In this document: positions 1 to 7,989 of the stretch, piece after piece | Numbering within the stretch: position 1 is the stretch's first letter | Layout: every line of letters starts with the position of its first letter | Source: Chlamydiota bacterium | GTDB lineage: Bacteria > Auribacterota > JACPWU01 | Assembly: GCA_016178055.1 (NCBI GenBank) | Contig: JACOUC010000071.1 | Coordinates: 1 to 60,597, forward strand | Length of the DNA stretch: 60,597 nt | Direction: 5' to 3' | Program-made: the position numbers and the translations under genes | The notes under the pieces: generated by a model | What the model was told of the DNA's origin: nothing | The model's input: only the letters and a program-made list of their open reading frames with translations | The model's database searches: none

Positions 1-130
1 CGTCAATCTCCTTCCCTCTGGCTTCACTCGGTTCGTTGCCTCTCCAAGTGCAGAGTTCAGTTCTGAGTCGGTGGTTAGCCTTTACTCAGGCTCCTTATTT
101 CGGCTTGCTTTTGTTGGCTTGCTTGGCGCA

Positions 131-157
131 CTGAACTTTAGACTTTGAACTTTGAAC
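131..157. repeat. half copy of TTCAAAGTTTAAAG-type intergenic repeat
   Basis: An AT-rich run of the words GAACTTT and AGACTTTGAAC. The same words build full inverted repeats elsewhere in the window, for example at 3929-4003 and 31435-31535. Only one arm is visible here. The bases before it (1-130) show no gene that I can support. Confidence 0.5.
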
Positions 158-161
158 TATT

Positions 162-917
162 TTATTTTTTACCGTAAATTTCCCCATACATTCTAAAAGA
201 AACAATCAAAATCCAAAACATCACAAAGGGGGTCAAAAAGCCCACCAGCGGAAAACTGACCGTTGAATTTAGATGAGCTCGAGCAGACATCATGTATTCA
301 AAAAGATTAAGATCCAGAGAAATCTTGATAATCTGCATAACACCCAAAAGGATGAGAGAAGCGCTGATGTACTGAGACGCTTTGGATTTTAACTCATTTA
401 GAATCTCTAAGAACTTAAAAGCCGATAAGACCTGACCCGTTTGAGCCACTTTACAAAGGGCAATTGCAATAAAAGGACTCACCAAAAGGATTAAAATACC
501 GATCACCAGCTGTAGCAATGAAAAAACGGCTCCTAACACAGGCACTTTGGCCGTTAAGACTCCAACCAGCATGCTCAAAAGAGCTATTAAAATCCCGTAG
601 GCAAGCCCCACAATAAAAACTCCCAGTCCATCTTTAAACAAGGTCTCCCAACTTTTCCATTCAGGAAGAGAGGGCTTCTCTTCTCCGGCCAAAGCACTTT
701 TCAAAATGGAGAAAGCGTAACCCAAAGGAGCAAAAAAGACCCCCACAAGAACGAGGAAAAGAAGATAGGTTAAAAGCCGGATAAAGGCATTTTCTTGCCC
801 CACAACCCCAAAAGCCATGGGAAACAAACTTACAAAAGAAAGCGCACCACCGATTAAAAGTTTCAAAATCCAATTTGAATCCTTAAACGGAAAACTTAAG
901 GCAATTTGGATATTCAC
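162..917 (-). CDS. DUF4013 family membrane protein
   Basis: A 251-residue integral membrane protein with about six hydrophobic segments. A short polar loop near residues 75-95 carries the LPEW motif and the LFKDGL motif that typify the DUF4013 family. The N-terminus (FPFKDSNW) and the loop pattern also fit that family. No catalytic residues can be seen and the function of the family is unknown to me. It is transcribed away from the rpsB operon, with about 180 bp between the two divergent starts, and has no close operon partner in the window. The family call is good; the role is open. Confidence 0.7.
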   Translation of the reverse strand: MNIQIALSFPFKDSNWILKLLIGGALSFVSLFPMAFGVVGQENAFIRLLTYLLFLVLVGVFFAPLGYAFSILKSALAGEEKPSLPEWKSWETLFKDGLGVFIVGLAYGILIALLSMLVGVLTAKVPVLGAVFSLLQLVIGILILLVSPFIAIALCKVAQTGQVLSAFKFLEILNELKSKASQYISASLILLGVMQIIKISLDLNLFEYMMSARAHLNSTVSFPLVGFLTPFVMFWILIVSFRMYGEIYGKK

Positions 918-1031
918 TGAAGGCCCCCTTTCTTTTTATAATTTTATTGTAACTAATTTCCTACCAAAGTGTCAATGTGCATCACTGAATAATCACTAAA
1001 GGATGGAACCTATCCCTTTCGTTTTTTCGCC

Positions 1032-1059
1032 TTGCATTTGAAATAAGCTGTGATATATT
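1032..1059 (+). promoter_or_regulatory. candidate sigma70 promoter of the rpsB operon
   Basis: TTGCAT at 1032-1037 and TATATT at 1054-1059 are separated by 16 bp. They lie about 60 bp upstream of the rpsB start. A small hairpin (GCTCTTA / TAAGAGC, around 1065-1085) follows in the leader and could be a regulatory structure. The promoter is read from sequence only. Confidence 0.5.
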
Positions 1060-1116
1060 AGTCCAGCTCTTAAAAAATAAGAGCCTATTTTATTAATTTT
1101 GACAGGAGGTTTTAGG

Positions 1117-1857
1117 GTGGCTGAGATAGAGGTAAGTGTCAGAGAACTTTTAGAAGCGGGAGCTCATTTTGGGCATCAATCCAGTAGGTGGAATCCCAAA
1201 ATGAAGAAGTTTATCTTTGAAGAGAGAAATGGAATTCATATCATCGATCTTCAAAAAACAGTGAATCAATTTAAAACAGCAGTTCAGTTTTTAGCTCATT
1301 GTATTGAGCAAGGTGAAGCCATTTTAATGGTGGGAACCAAGAAACAAGCCAAAGAAATTGTCAAGACAGCTGCTCAGCAGTGTGGAGCTTTTTGGGTGAC
1401 GGAGCGATGGCTGGGAGGAACACTCACCAATCTTCAGACCATTCGTAAGAGCGTCGGACGTTTTAAAGAAATTGAGCAAATGCAGGCTGACGGAACGATG
1501 GCTCAACTCAGCAAGAAGGAATCTGCAAGTTTGACCCGAGAGCTTCATAAATTAAAGAAAAATTTAATGGGCATTCGCGAGATGGATCGTAAACCGGGAG
1601 CTTTGTTTGTCATTGACCCCAATCGAGAGAAAATTGCGGTTGAGGAAGCGCGGCGTTTGGGGGTTCCGATTGTGGCCCTCATTGATACCAATTGTGATCC
1701 CGATAAAATTGATTATCCGATCGCTTGTAATGACGATGCCATTAGAACTATCAGCCTTTTGGTCACCAAAGTCGAAGAAATTATTTTACAAGCTCGAGGA
1801 ATGAATAAAGATAAAGCTTCAAATGTTGAAGCCCAGGCATCACAGGAGATTGCTTAA
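1117..1857 (+). CDS. rpsB: 30S ribosomal protein S2
   Basis: Ribosomal protein S2 of the small subunit, which sits at the head-body junction of 30S and is needed for S1 binding. The first residues after the start carry the S2 signature ELLEAGAHFGHQ, followed by RWNPKM, the WLGGTLTN motif and DPNREKIAVEEARRLG. I start it at the GTG at 1117 because AGGAGG at 1104-1109 is 7 nt upstream. The reading frame is open to a TTG at 1099, but that would put the ribosome site inside the gene. Length is 246 residues, normal for S2. The stop codon is directly followed by the tsf start. It is the first gene of the classical rpsB-tsf-pyrH-frr operon. Confidence 0.97.
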   Translation: MAEIEVSVRELLEAGAHFGHQSSRWNPKMKKFIFEERNGIHIIDLQKTVNQFKTAVQFLAHCIEQGEAILMVGTKKQAKEIVKTAAQQCGAFWVTERWLGGTLTNLQTIRKSVGRFKEIEQMQADGTMAQLSKKESASLTRELHKLKKNLMGIREMDRKPGALFVIDPNREKIAVEEARRLGVPIVALIDTNCDPDKIDYPIACNDDAIRTISLLVTKVEEIILQARGMNKDKASNVEAQASQEIA

Positions 1858-2451
1858 ATGGAGATTCATAAGGACTTGGTCAAGGAGCTTCGCGAAAAAA
1901 CGAATGCGGGCGTCATGGACTGTAAAAAAGCCCTTGCACAGTCCAAAGGAGATTTAGGGAGCGCCGTTCAAATTCTAAAAAAGAAGGGAGTTGCGGTTGC
2001 CGAGAAAAAGTCTCAGAGAGAGGCCTCAGAGGGTCTGATTTTTTCCTATATTCACATGGGAGGAAAAATCGGGGTTCTTCTGGAAATCAATTGCGAAACG
2101 GATTTTGTTGCTCGAAATGGGATTTTTCAAGCCTTGGCAAAGGATGTTGCCCTTCAGATTGCAGGTTCTCATCCTACCCCTCTCTATATTTCCAGAGACA
2201 AGATTGAACCGCGTGTCGCGAGCCATGCCCGACAGGAATTTGAGAAAGAAGCTGCTGGGAAAAATCCTGATGCAATGAAAAAAATCATCGAGGGAAAACT
2301 CGAAAAATATTATCAGCAAATCTGTTTACTCGATCAACCTTTTATTAAAGATGGAAATCTAACCATTCAGCAATTGATTCAGTCTAAAATTGCCGAGTTG
2401 GGAGAAAATATTGTTGTTCGCAGATTCGTTCGCTATCAGATAGGCGAATAA
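1858..2451 (+). CDS. tsf: elongation factor Ts
   Basis: EF-Ts, the guanine nucleotide exchange factor of EF-Tu. It opens with [18 protein letters not shown], the UBA-like N-terminal domain and family signature. The central domain has [16 protein letters not shown], the usual EF-Tu contact region. At 197 residues it is the short form of EF-Ts found in many bacteria, lacking part of the second dimerisation subdomain of the long E. coli type. The ATG abuts the rpsB stop, so the two are translationally coupled. Its partner EF-Tu begins at 60504 in this window. Confidence 0.97.
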   Translation: MEIHKDLVKELREKTNAGVMDCKKALAQSKGDLGSAVQILKKKGVAVAEKKSQREASEGLIFSYIHMGGKIGVLLEINCETDFVARNGIFQALAKDVALQIAGSHPTPLYISRDKIEPRVASHARQEFEKEAAGKNPDAMKKIIEGKLEKYYQQICLLDQPFIKDGNLTIQQLIQSKIAELGENIVVRRFVRYQIGE

Positions 2452-2480
2452 CTCTCTTTCACTTTAATGACAATTTGTGT

Positions 2481-3215
2481 ATGAGTCAAACCCCTCATCC
2501 AAAACCCAAGTATAACCGAATCATTTTAAAATTGAGTGGCGAAACTCTGATGGGAGAAAAATCCTATGGAGTGGATCCGAAGGCCGCCATTTCAATTGCT
2601 GAACAAGTCAAAGAGGTGAAGCAACTTGGAGTTCAAATTGCCATTGTCATCGGGGGAGGAAACATTTTTAGAGGAATCAATGCCAGCGGGGATGGCATCG
2701 ATCGGACCACTGCAGATTACATGGGAATGCTGGCCACCGTTATTAATGGAATGGCCCTTCAGGATGCCCTTGAAAAATGTGGGGTGATGACACGTCTTCA
2801 GACTTCGCTTGAAATGGCTAAAATTGCCGAGCCCTATATTCGAAGACGGGCTATGCGTCATTTGGAAAAAGGCCGAGTGGTCATCTTTGCGGGTGGAACA
2901 GGAAACCCTTACTTTTCGACCGATACCGCTGCCGCTCTTCGGGCCAGTGAAATTAATGCCGAGGTCATTCTCAAAGGAACAAAGGTCGATGGCGTTTACA
3001 GTGCCGATCCTCATTTAGATTCCAAAGCCGTCAAATTTAAAGAACTCAGCTATTTAGAAGTTTTGAGCAAGCGACTTAAAGTGATGGATGCCACAGCCGT
3101 TTCTTTGTGTATGGAAAACAATGTCCCCATTATTGTATTTGATATGTGGAATTCCGAAAATCTGAAAAGGGTTATTATGGGAGAAACGATCGGGACCCTT
3201 GTGCGGGATAAGTGA
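2481..3215 (+). CDS. pyrH: UMP kinase
   Basis: Uridylate kinase of the amino acid kinase fold; it phosphorylates UMP to UDP in pyrimidine nucleotide synthesis. Visible motifs are ILKLSGE near the start, [26 protein letters not shown] and the late [14 protein letters not shown] segment typical of bacterial PyrH. The ATG at 2481 fits the family N-terminus; the frame is open six bases further up to a TTG. Length is 244 residues. It follows tsf by 29 nt in the conserved order. The TGA stop is the first part of a 126-bp palindrome (3214-3339). Confidence 0.96.
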   Translation: MSQTPHPKPKYNRIILKLSGETLMGEKSYGVDPKAAISIAEQVKEVKQLGVQIAIVIGGGNIFRGINASGDGIDRTTADYMGMLATVINGMALQDALEKCGVMTRLQTSLEMAKIAEPYIRRRAMRHLEKGRVVIFAGGTGNPYFSTDTAAALRASEINAEVILKGTKVDGVYSADPHLDSKAVKFKELSYLEVLSKRLKVMDATAVSLCMENNVPIIVFDMWNSENLKRVIMGETIGTLVRDK

Positions 3216-3339
3216 GACCTCTGAAAAAGGCCCATCTGCTGCGTTGCCCGCTGCACTCCTTTGTGCGGCGTACGAAAAAAAGTACGCCTCCGCAGTCGCT
3301 TGCGGGCGCCTTGCATCTGGGACCTTTTTGAGAGGTCTC
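3214..3339. repeat. 126-bp imperfect palindrome between pyrH and frr
   Basis: The left arm begins GAGACCTCTGAAAAAGG inside the pyrH stop codon. The right arm ends CCTTTTTGAGAGGTCTC. The centre reads GTACGAAAAAAAGTAC followed by GCCTC. Arms match imperfectly over their whole length, so a long cruciform or RNA hairpin is possible. A second palindrome with the same kind of centre (GTACTGTAAAGTACGCCTC) lies at 49321-49486. Confidence 0.85.
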
Positions 3340-3360
3340 TAGAATAAGAGGAGGGATCAA

Positions 3361-3924
3361 ATGACATTCGAAGAAAAAGTTCTAGGTCAGATTAAAGAAA
3401 AGATGACAAAAACCATCGAATTTTTCCAAGACGAACTTTCCGGAGTAAGATCGGGTCGAGCCAATCCTGCTTTGGTCGAGGGGATGATGGTGAATTATTA
3501 CGGAACACCTACTAAATTAAAAGAATTGGCAGGAATTACGGCTCCGGAGCCTCGGTCCCTGGTCATTCAACCCTGGGATATAGCGGCGATCGAAGAAATC
3601 ATGAAGGCCTTGAACAAAAATGAATCCGGTCTTGTCCCAAAATTAGAAGGTAAAATTATTCGGATTCAAGTCCCAGAATTGAGCGAGCAGCGTCGCAATG
3701 AGCTTAAAAAAGTCGTGAAAAACATGGCGGAAGAGGCCAGAGTCAACTTAAGAAATACCCGCCGCGAAATGAATGAATTTGTAAAAAAAGGACAGAAAAA
3801 TAGCCAAATCACGGAGGATGATCTTTTTCGCATTGAAAAAGAAGTACAAATTAAAACGGATGATTTTATTAAGAAGGTCGATGATATTTTAATTCATAAA
3901 GAAAAAGAACTTACGCAAGTCTAA
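3361..3924 (+). CDS. frr: ribosome recycling factor
   Basis: RRF acts with EF-G to split post-termination ribosomes. The 187-residue protein has the family hallmarks: the N-terminal segment with SGVRSGRANPALVEG, then VNYYGTPTKLKELAGI and EPRSLVIQPWD, and a late KVVKNMAEEARVNLRN helix of the three-helix bundle. Length matches the family (about 185). A good ribosome site (GAGGAGGG) precedes the ATG. The gene keeps the canonical place after pyrH, although the palindrome at 3214-3339 separates them. Confidence 0.97.
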   Translation: MTFEEKVLGQIKEKMTKTIEFFQDELSGVRSGRANPALVEGMMVNYYGTPTKLKELAGITAPEPRSLVIQPWDIAAIEEIMKALNKNESGLVPKLEGKIIRIQVPELSEQRRNELKKVVKNMAEEARVNLRNTRREMNEFVKKGQKNSQITEDDLFRIEKEVQIKTDDFIKKVDDILIHKEKELTQV

Positions 3925-3928
3925 ACGA

Positions 3929-4003
3929 CAGTTCAAAGTTTAAAGTTCAAGGAATCAGCAATCTAGAGTTTTTTTAACTTTGAACTTTAAACTTTGAACT
4001 GTC
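3929..4003. repeat. TTCAAAGTTTAAAG inverted repeat
   Basis: The left arm runs as AGTTCAAAGTTTAAAGTTCA. The right arm is its reverse complement, ending just before tRNA-Lys. The arms are about 20 bp with a spacer of about 30 bp. It belongs to the same family as the elements at 4089-4172, 31435-31535, 59528-59590, 59941-60088 and 60364-60483. Confidence 0.8.
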
Positions 4004-4008
4004 TTTAA

Positions 4009-4081
4009 GAGCCGCTAGCTCATCAGGTAGAGCAACAGCCTTTTAAGCTGTGGGTGGTGGGTTCGAGTCCCACGCGGCTCA
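4009..4081 (+). tRNA. tRNA-Lys (UUU)
   Basis: The acceptor arms GAGCCGC and GCGGCTC pair fully. The D-arm contains AGGTAGAGC. The anticodon loop is CTTTTAA with anticodon TTT. The T-arm is GGTTCGAGTCC. The discriminator is A, and CCA is not encoded. Confidence 0.95.
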
Positions 4082-4088
4082 TTTCAAT

Positions 4089-4172
4089 AAAGCTCAAGGT
4101 TTAAAGTTCCAAGTTCAAAGAAAAACCCTGCTCCATAGTCCTTGAACCTTAAACTTTGAACTTTAAACTTTC
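4089..4172. repeat. TTCAAAGTTTAAAG inverted repeat between tRNA-Lys and tRNA-Glu
   Basis: The left arm is CTCAAGGTTTAAAGTTCCAAG and similar words. The right arm is CTTGAACCTTAAACTTTGAAC plus CTTTAAAC. It separates the two tRNA genes, as the related element at 3929-4003 separates frr from tRNA-Lys. Confidence 0.75.
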
Positions 4173-4179
4173 TTTATGA

Positions 4180-4252
4180 GACCCCATCGTCTAGAGGCCT
4201 AGGACATCACCCTTTCACGGTGATGACACGGGTTCGAATCCCGTTGGGGTCG
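4180..4252 (+). tRNA. tRNA-Glu (UUC)
   Basis: The acceptor arms GACCCCA and TGGGGTC pair. The anticodon loop is CTTTCAC with anticodon TTC. The T-arm is GGGTTCGAATCCC and the discriminator is G. Its 3' end plus 18 downstream bases are duplicated at 4341-4375. Confidence 0.95.
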
Positions 4253-4375
4253 AAATAGTTTTAGGTTTAGAGTTGTGAATAGGGATCAAAAAAAGGGTTC
4301 GCCCCGTCATCCGACGGGGCGCCCTGCCGAATGGCAGGGCGAATCCCGTTGGGGTCGAAATAGTTTTAGGTTTAG
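4236..4375 (+). repeat. 35-bp direct repeat of the tRNA-Glu 3' end
   Basis: Bases 4236-4270 and 4341-4375 are identical over 35 bp. They cover the 3' side of the T-arm, the acceptor 3' strand and the start of the downstream flank. In the second copy the T-loop word GGGTTCG (around 4302) is split from GAATCCC by a roughly 38-base double hairpin (CCCCGTCATCCGACGGGG, then GCCCTGCCGAATGGCAGGGC). It looks like a tRNA-end duplication left by an integration event, later hit by a small hairpin element. Confidence 0.8.
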
Positions 4376-4475
4376 TGATGGAGTTCACCTGATTATAAAA
4401 CCGCCGATATTGGCTGATAACTCCTACTATTTCCGTTAAACCCTAAAACCGAAATTGTAGGAGTTTTTTATTTTT
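4372..4475 (+). promoter_or_regulatory. fluoride riboswitch (crcB motif)
   Basis: The RNA reads GTGATGGAGTTCAC (4375-4388), then a GCC/GGC hairpin, then CTGATAACTCCTAC. These are the conserved blocks of the crcB RNA motif. The loop bases GGAGT can pair with ACTCC to form the known pseudoknot. The same ACTCCTAC strand is also the 5' arm of a terminator (4419-4475). Fluoride binding would therefore free the downstream MFS gene, the standard ON-switch mechanism. Direct sequence match to the motif; ligand response is inferred. Confidence 0.92.
4419..4475 (+). terminator. expression-platform terminator of the fluoride riboswitch
   Basis: AACTCCTAC (4419-4427) pairs with GTAGGAGTT (4457-4465), extended by the inner pairing of TATTTCCG with CGAAATT. 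A T-rich tail (TTTTTTATTTTT) follows. The 5' arm overlaps the riboswitch pseudoknot strand. Confidence 0.9.
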
Positions 4476-4500
4476 AAGCTATTCTAAAAAAAGGTCTGAC

Positions 4501-5661
4501 ATGATTCGTTCTCCCTCCATGAAATTTGTCATCCTCATTGGATTTGTAAGTCTTTTTGCAGATGTGACGTATGAAGGGGCCAGAAGTATTACAGGCCCTT
4601 TTTTGGCAACGTTTGGAGCGAGTGCTGCTACAGTTGGCTTTATCGCTGGTTTTGGAGAACTCATCGGGTATGGTTTGCGCCTTGTCTCGGGTTATGTCAG
4701 TGATAAAACTGGGCGATACTGGACCATCATCTTTATAGGGTATGCCATAAATCTTTTCGCTGTCCCTCTCCTGGCTCTTGCGGGAAATTGGAAGATGGCT
4801 GGCATATTAATCATTGCCGAAAGAACAGGAAAAGCCATTCGTTCACCAGCTCGAGATGCCATGCTTTCCCATGCAACATCAGAAATAGGACATGGCTGGG
4901 GATTTGGCTTTCATGAAGCTATGGACCAAATCGGTGCCATGTTGGGCCCTCTCATCGTCTCATCCGTTCTTTACTTTAAAGGAAGTTACAAAACAGGATT
5001 TTTAGTTTTGCTTATTCCGGCGCTCTTGGCCCTCAGTGTCCTTTCGCTGGCACGATTTCTTTATCCTCATCCAAAAGATTTAGAAAAAGTAACGCCTCAT
5101 TTCGAGTCAAAAAGCCTTTCAAAAATCTATTGGATTTATCTTTCCGCTGTCGTTTTAATTGCAGCAGGGTATGCAGATTTTCCTCTGATCGCCTATCATT
5201 TTGAAAAGGTCGAGAGTATTCCAAAAATATGGATCCCTGTTTCTTACTCGATTGCCATGGGAATCGATACTCTTTCAGCGCTCTTTTTTGGGCGATGGTT
5301 TGACCGCAAAGGCCTTTCCATTTTGATTGTAGCTTCAGTAATCGCCTCATTTTTTGCCCCTTTGGTATTTCTGGGTGGTTTTTATCAGGCCATCTTAGGG
5401 ATGGGGTTATGGGGTTTAGGAATGGGGGCTCAAGAATCTGTCATGCGTGCCGCCATTGCTCAAATGGTTTCAACTGACCGAAGGGGAACGGCATACGGCA
5501 TTTTTAATGCAGGTTATGGTTTATTTTGGTTTTTGGGAAGTGTCATTTTAGGAAAGCTTTATGATGTTTCTATTCTTTCTATGATTTTCTTTTCGATCTT
5601 GACACAACTTCTTTCGGTTCCTTTATTATTTTTAGTAAGAGGAAATAAAAGGCAAGTATGA
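4501..5661 (+). CDS. MFS transporter under fluoride riboswitch control
   Basis: A 386-residue polytopic protein with about 12 hydrophobic helices, so a major facilitator superfamily transporter of the inner membrane. Helix 1 carries FADVTYEGARS, and the loop after helix 2 carries SGYVSDKTGRYW, equivalent to the MFS A-motif. A related SALFFGRWFDRKG loop starts the second half, and residues RSPARDA follow helix 4. The substrate cannot be read from the sequence. The start at 4501 lies 25 nt after the terminator of the fluoride riboswitch, so its expression is probably induced by fluoride. A role in fluoride or stress efflux is an inference from that context. Confidence 0.85.
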   Translation: MIRSPSMKFVILIGFVSLFADVTYEGARSITGPFLATFGASAATVGFIAGFGELIGYGLRLVSGYVSDKTGRYWTIIFIGYAINLFAVPLLALAGNWKMAGILIIAERTGKAIRSPARDAMLSHATSEIGHGWGFGFHEAMDQIGAMLGPLIVSSVLYFKGSYKTGFLVLLIPALLALSVLSLARFLYPHPKDLEKVTPHFESKSLSKIYWIYLSAVVLIAAGYADFPLIAYHFEKVESIPKIWIPVSYSIAMGIDTLSALFFGRWFDRKGLSILIVASVIASFFAPLVFLGGFYQAILGMGLWGLGMGAQESVMRAAIAQMVSTDRRGTAYGIFNAGYGLFWFLGSVILGKLYDVSILSMIFFSILTQLLSVPLLFLVRGNKRQV

Positions 5662-5788
5662 AAGTCCAAAAATTAAACATCAAAAATCAAAATGACAGTG
5701 TAAAATTCAAAATGTCTCCTTGCAATAGCGCTAGAAATTTTGGATTTAAATGTGTCATTTTGCATTTTGATTTTTGGATTTTAAATTA
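5661..5788 (+). repeat. CAAAAATCAAAATG inverted-repeat element, plus orientation
   Basis: The left arm is CAAAAATTAAACATCAAAAA and related words. The right arm is TTTTGATTTTTGGATTTT. The asymmetric core is TCCTTGCAATAGCGCTAG. It is one of several copies (30446-30566, 33561-33690, 34606-34733, 58652-58780), and it separates the MFS and CLC genes. Confidence 0.85.
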
Positions 5789-5828
5789 AAAAGAGGAATT
5801 GGGTAGACGAAAGTTTGTGGGAACAATT

Positions 5829-7052
5829 ATGAAACTAGATTACGAACCCTTACAATTGCTTCCTCAAGTCATAAAATGGTTTATCCTCGCCCTGGTCATT
5901 GGTGTTTTGGGAGGGAGTGCCTCCGCTTTTTTTCTTATCTCTCTGGATTGGGTGACCCAATGGCGTGAATCTCACCTTTGGATCATTGCAGGACTCCCCC
6001 TCTCTGGCTTTCTGATTGGGCTGATTTATCATCATTTGGGAAAAAAAGTTGAATCTGGAAATAATCTTATTTTAGATGAAATTCATGATCCTAAAAAAGT
6101 AGTCCCCTTTCGAATGGCCCCGCTGATTCTTTTATCAACGCTTGCAACCCATCTTTTTGGAGGCTCTGCAGGAAGAGAGGGGACCGCAGTTCAAATGGGA
6201 GGATCTCTCGCAGATCAACTCTCGATTCCCTTTCGTCTACAAGCTCAAGACCGGAGAATTTTGCTCATGGCTGGGATGAGTGCGGGTTTCGCATCTGTTT
6301 TTGGAACCCCTTTGGCAGGGGCAATCTTTGGATTAGAGGTGCTAGCCATCGGACGACTCCGATACGATGCTATTCTCCCTTGTTTTGTAGCAGCGATTGT
6401 TGGAGATCAAGTAGCGCTGATGTGGGGAGTTCATCATTCACTTTATTCTGTTCAAAACATCCCCTCCTTTTCTATCAGCGGCCTATTGCAAGTGTCGTTA
6501 GCAGGAATAATCTTTGGTTTGATCAGCATGCTTTTTTCAAACACGACACATCAAATCACCCGCATCTCAAAAAAATATATCACCTACAATCCCCTACGTC
6601 TTTTCATTGGGGGAATCATCGTTCTACTCCTGATTAAACTTTGCGGAACCACGAAATATATTGGATTGGGTATTCCCACCATGATTCAATCCTTTATCGC
6701 ACAACTTCCTCCATGGGATTTTTTGGCAAAATTAATCTTTACCTCTCTTACGCTTGGGATGGGATTTAAGGGCGGAGAAGTCACTCCTTTATTTTTTATC
6801 GGAGCCACTCTGGGAAATGCACTGGGTTATTTGTTAGGGCTTTCAACACCCCTTTTAGCGGGTCTTGGATTTGTAGCTGTCTTTGCGGGAGCGGCCAATA
6901 CCCCCCTCACTTGTACAATTCTTGCGATTGAAATTTTTGGACCCTCAATGGGTGTTTACGCCAGCATCGCTTGTGTTATGAGTTACCTTTTTTCAGGCCA
7001 TGCGGGCATTTACCATTCACAGAAAATAGATGTAAGAAAAAATTTTGATTAA
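5829..7052 (+). CDS. CLC-F type fluoride/proton antiporter
   Basis: A CLC family membrane transporter of about 407 residues. Its filter region reads GSAGREGTAVQMGG; the Thr after GREG replaces the Pro of chloride CLCs. A later helix has GFKGGEVTPLF. Both GREGT and GGEVTP are features of the fluoride-exporting CLC-F (EriC-F) branch, whose gating Glu and second Glu are both present here. It should export F- in exchange for H+. The gene follows the riboswitch-controlled MFS gene across a 137-bp repeat. Whether it shares that transcript is uncertain. The start is ambiguous: ATG 5829 chosen; the frame is open to a TTG at 5799 with a poorly spaced AGAGG. Confidence 0.88.
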   Translation: MKLDYEPLQLLPQVIKWFILALVIGVLGGSASAFFLISLDWVTQWRESHLWIIAGLPLSGFLIGLIYHHLGKKVESGNNLILDEIHDPKKVVPFRMAPLILLSTLATHLFGGSAGREGTAVQMGGSLADQLSIPFRLQAQDRRILLMAGMSAGFASVFGTPLAGAIFGLEVLAIGRLRYDAILPCFVAAIVGDQVALMWGVHHSLYSVQNIPSFSISGLLQVSLAGIIFGLISMLFSNTTHQITRISKKYITYNPLRLFIGGIIVLLLIKLCGTTKYIGLGIPTMIQSFIAQLPPWDFLAKLIFTSLTLGMGFKGGEVTPLFFIGATLGNALGYLLGLSTPLLAGLGFVAVFAGAANTPLTCTILAIEIFGPSMGVYASIACVMSYLFSGHAGIYHSQKIDVRKNFD

Positions 7053-7786
7053 TCTAGTTTTCTACTTACCCAAATACACCCTTCATAAAGTAAAATCATC
7101 GGAAGAGCCAGAAGAACTTGGCTAAACGCGTCCGGGCTAGGAGTTAAGACTGCTGCAATGATAAAGATGGCCACAATGGCGTGGCGCCTTTTTTCACGGA
7201 GTGTCTTAGAAGATAAAATATTCAGTTTGACCAAGGCAAGGATGAGTAAAGGAGTTTCAAAGGAAAGACCAAAGGAGAGCATCAAAAAGAGTGTAAAGGA
7301 TATGTAATGGTCCACCGTCCATAAGGGAACAATCCCCATAAAATCATGAAACCGCCAAAGAAATTTTAAACTTTGAGGAAGGACAATCTGATAGCATAAA
7401 AGAACTCCTAAAAGGAAAAGAATCCCACCCCAGAAAAGGACTGGATAAAGATATCGTCTTTCTTTTTCAAGAAGACCTGGAAGAATAAATTGTGCCAAAA
7501 AGAAGAGAGAAATGGGAGATGAAACAATCAGTCCTGAACATAGAGCAATTTTTAAACTCAGAGAAAAAGCGCCACCGGGGGCCATACTTCTTAAAATCTC
7601 CTTCTCCATCCCCACTTTTCCAATGGAAGTAAGGGCCCGCTCAAGAGGAAACTTAAGCATTGAAAAAATCTTTGGAGAAAGGAAAAAGGATAGAACGGTG
7701 GTTATTCCAACCGTAACAAGAATTCTGATGAAGGTTTGACGAAAGTCTTCAAGATGATCGAAAAAGGGCTTTTTCTCCGGAAACAT
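7049..7786 (-). CDS. tatC: Sec-independent protein translocase TatC
   Basis: TatC, the receptor subunit of the twin-arginine translocase that recognises RR signal peptides at the inner membrane. About 245 residues with six hydrophobic helices. The N-terminus has FFDHLEDFRQTF, equivalent to the HLxELRxR motif of the family. Later come SPISLFFLAQFILPGL, the FGLSFETPL segment with its conserved Glu, and ILTPSPDAFSQ. I start at the ATG at 7786; a TTG at 7795, one base after the tatA stop, is also possible. The end overlaps the convergent CLC gene by four bases. It forms an operon with tatA upstream. Confidence 0.93.
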   Translation of the reverse strand: MFPEKKPFFDHLEDFRQTFIRILVTVGITTVLSFFLSPKIFSMLKFPLERALTSIGKVGMEKEILRSMAPGGAFSLSLKIALCSGLIVSSPISLFFLAQFILPGLLEKERRYLYPVLFWGGILFLLGVLLCYQIVLPQSLKFLWRFHDFMGIVPLWTVDHYISFTLFLMLSFGLSFETPLLILALVKLNILSSKTLREKRRHAIVAIFIIAAVLTPSPDAFSQVLLALPMILLYEGCIWVSRKLD

Positions 7787-7796
7787 TTCTTCCAAA

Positions 7797-7973
7797 CTAT
7801 TTTTTCCCCTCACCCAACTTTTTGTCTTCCTCGTTGTCTTCACCTTTAATCGCCTTCTTGAATTCGTTAATACCTTTTCCCAAAGATTTCGCGATTTCTG
7901 GAAGGCGCTTGGCTCCAAAAAGCAAGAGAATAATAAGTAAGATAACCACCCATTCGGAAAAACCTGGCATCAT
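7797..7973 (-). CDS. tatA: twin-arginine translocase subunit TatA
   Basis: A 58-residue TatA/E family protein, the pore-forming Tat subunit. It starts MMPGFSEWVVILLIILLLFG, a single N-terminal membrane helix. This is followed by the hinge and amphipathic helix AKRLPEIAKSLGKGINEFKK, with the family FG hinge and LP residues, and a charged tail. A strong ribosome site (AGGAGG) lies 8 nt before the first ATG. It ends 10 bases before the tatC ATG, giving a tatA-tatC operon. No tatB is seen; many bacteria manage with TatA and TatC. Confidence 0.93.
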   Translation of the reverse strand: MMPGFSEWVVILLIILLLFGAKRLPEIAKSLGKGINEFKKAIKGEDNEEDKKLGEGKK

Positions 7974-7989
7974 TTTAAACCCCTCCTAC

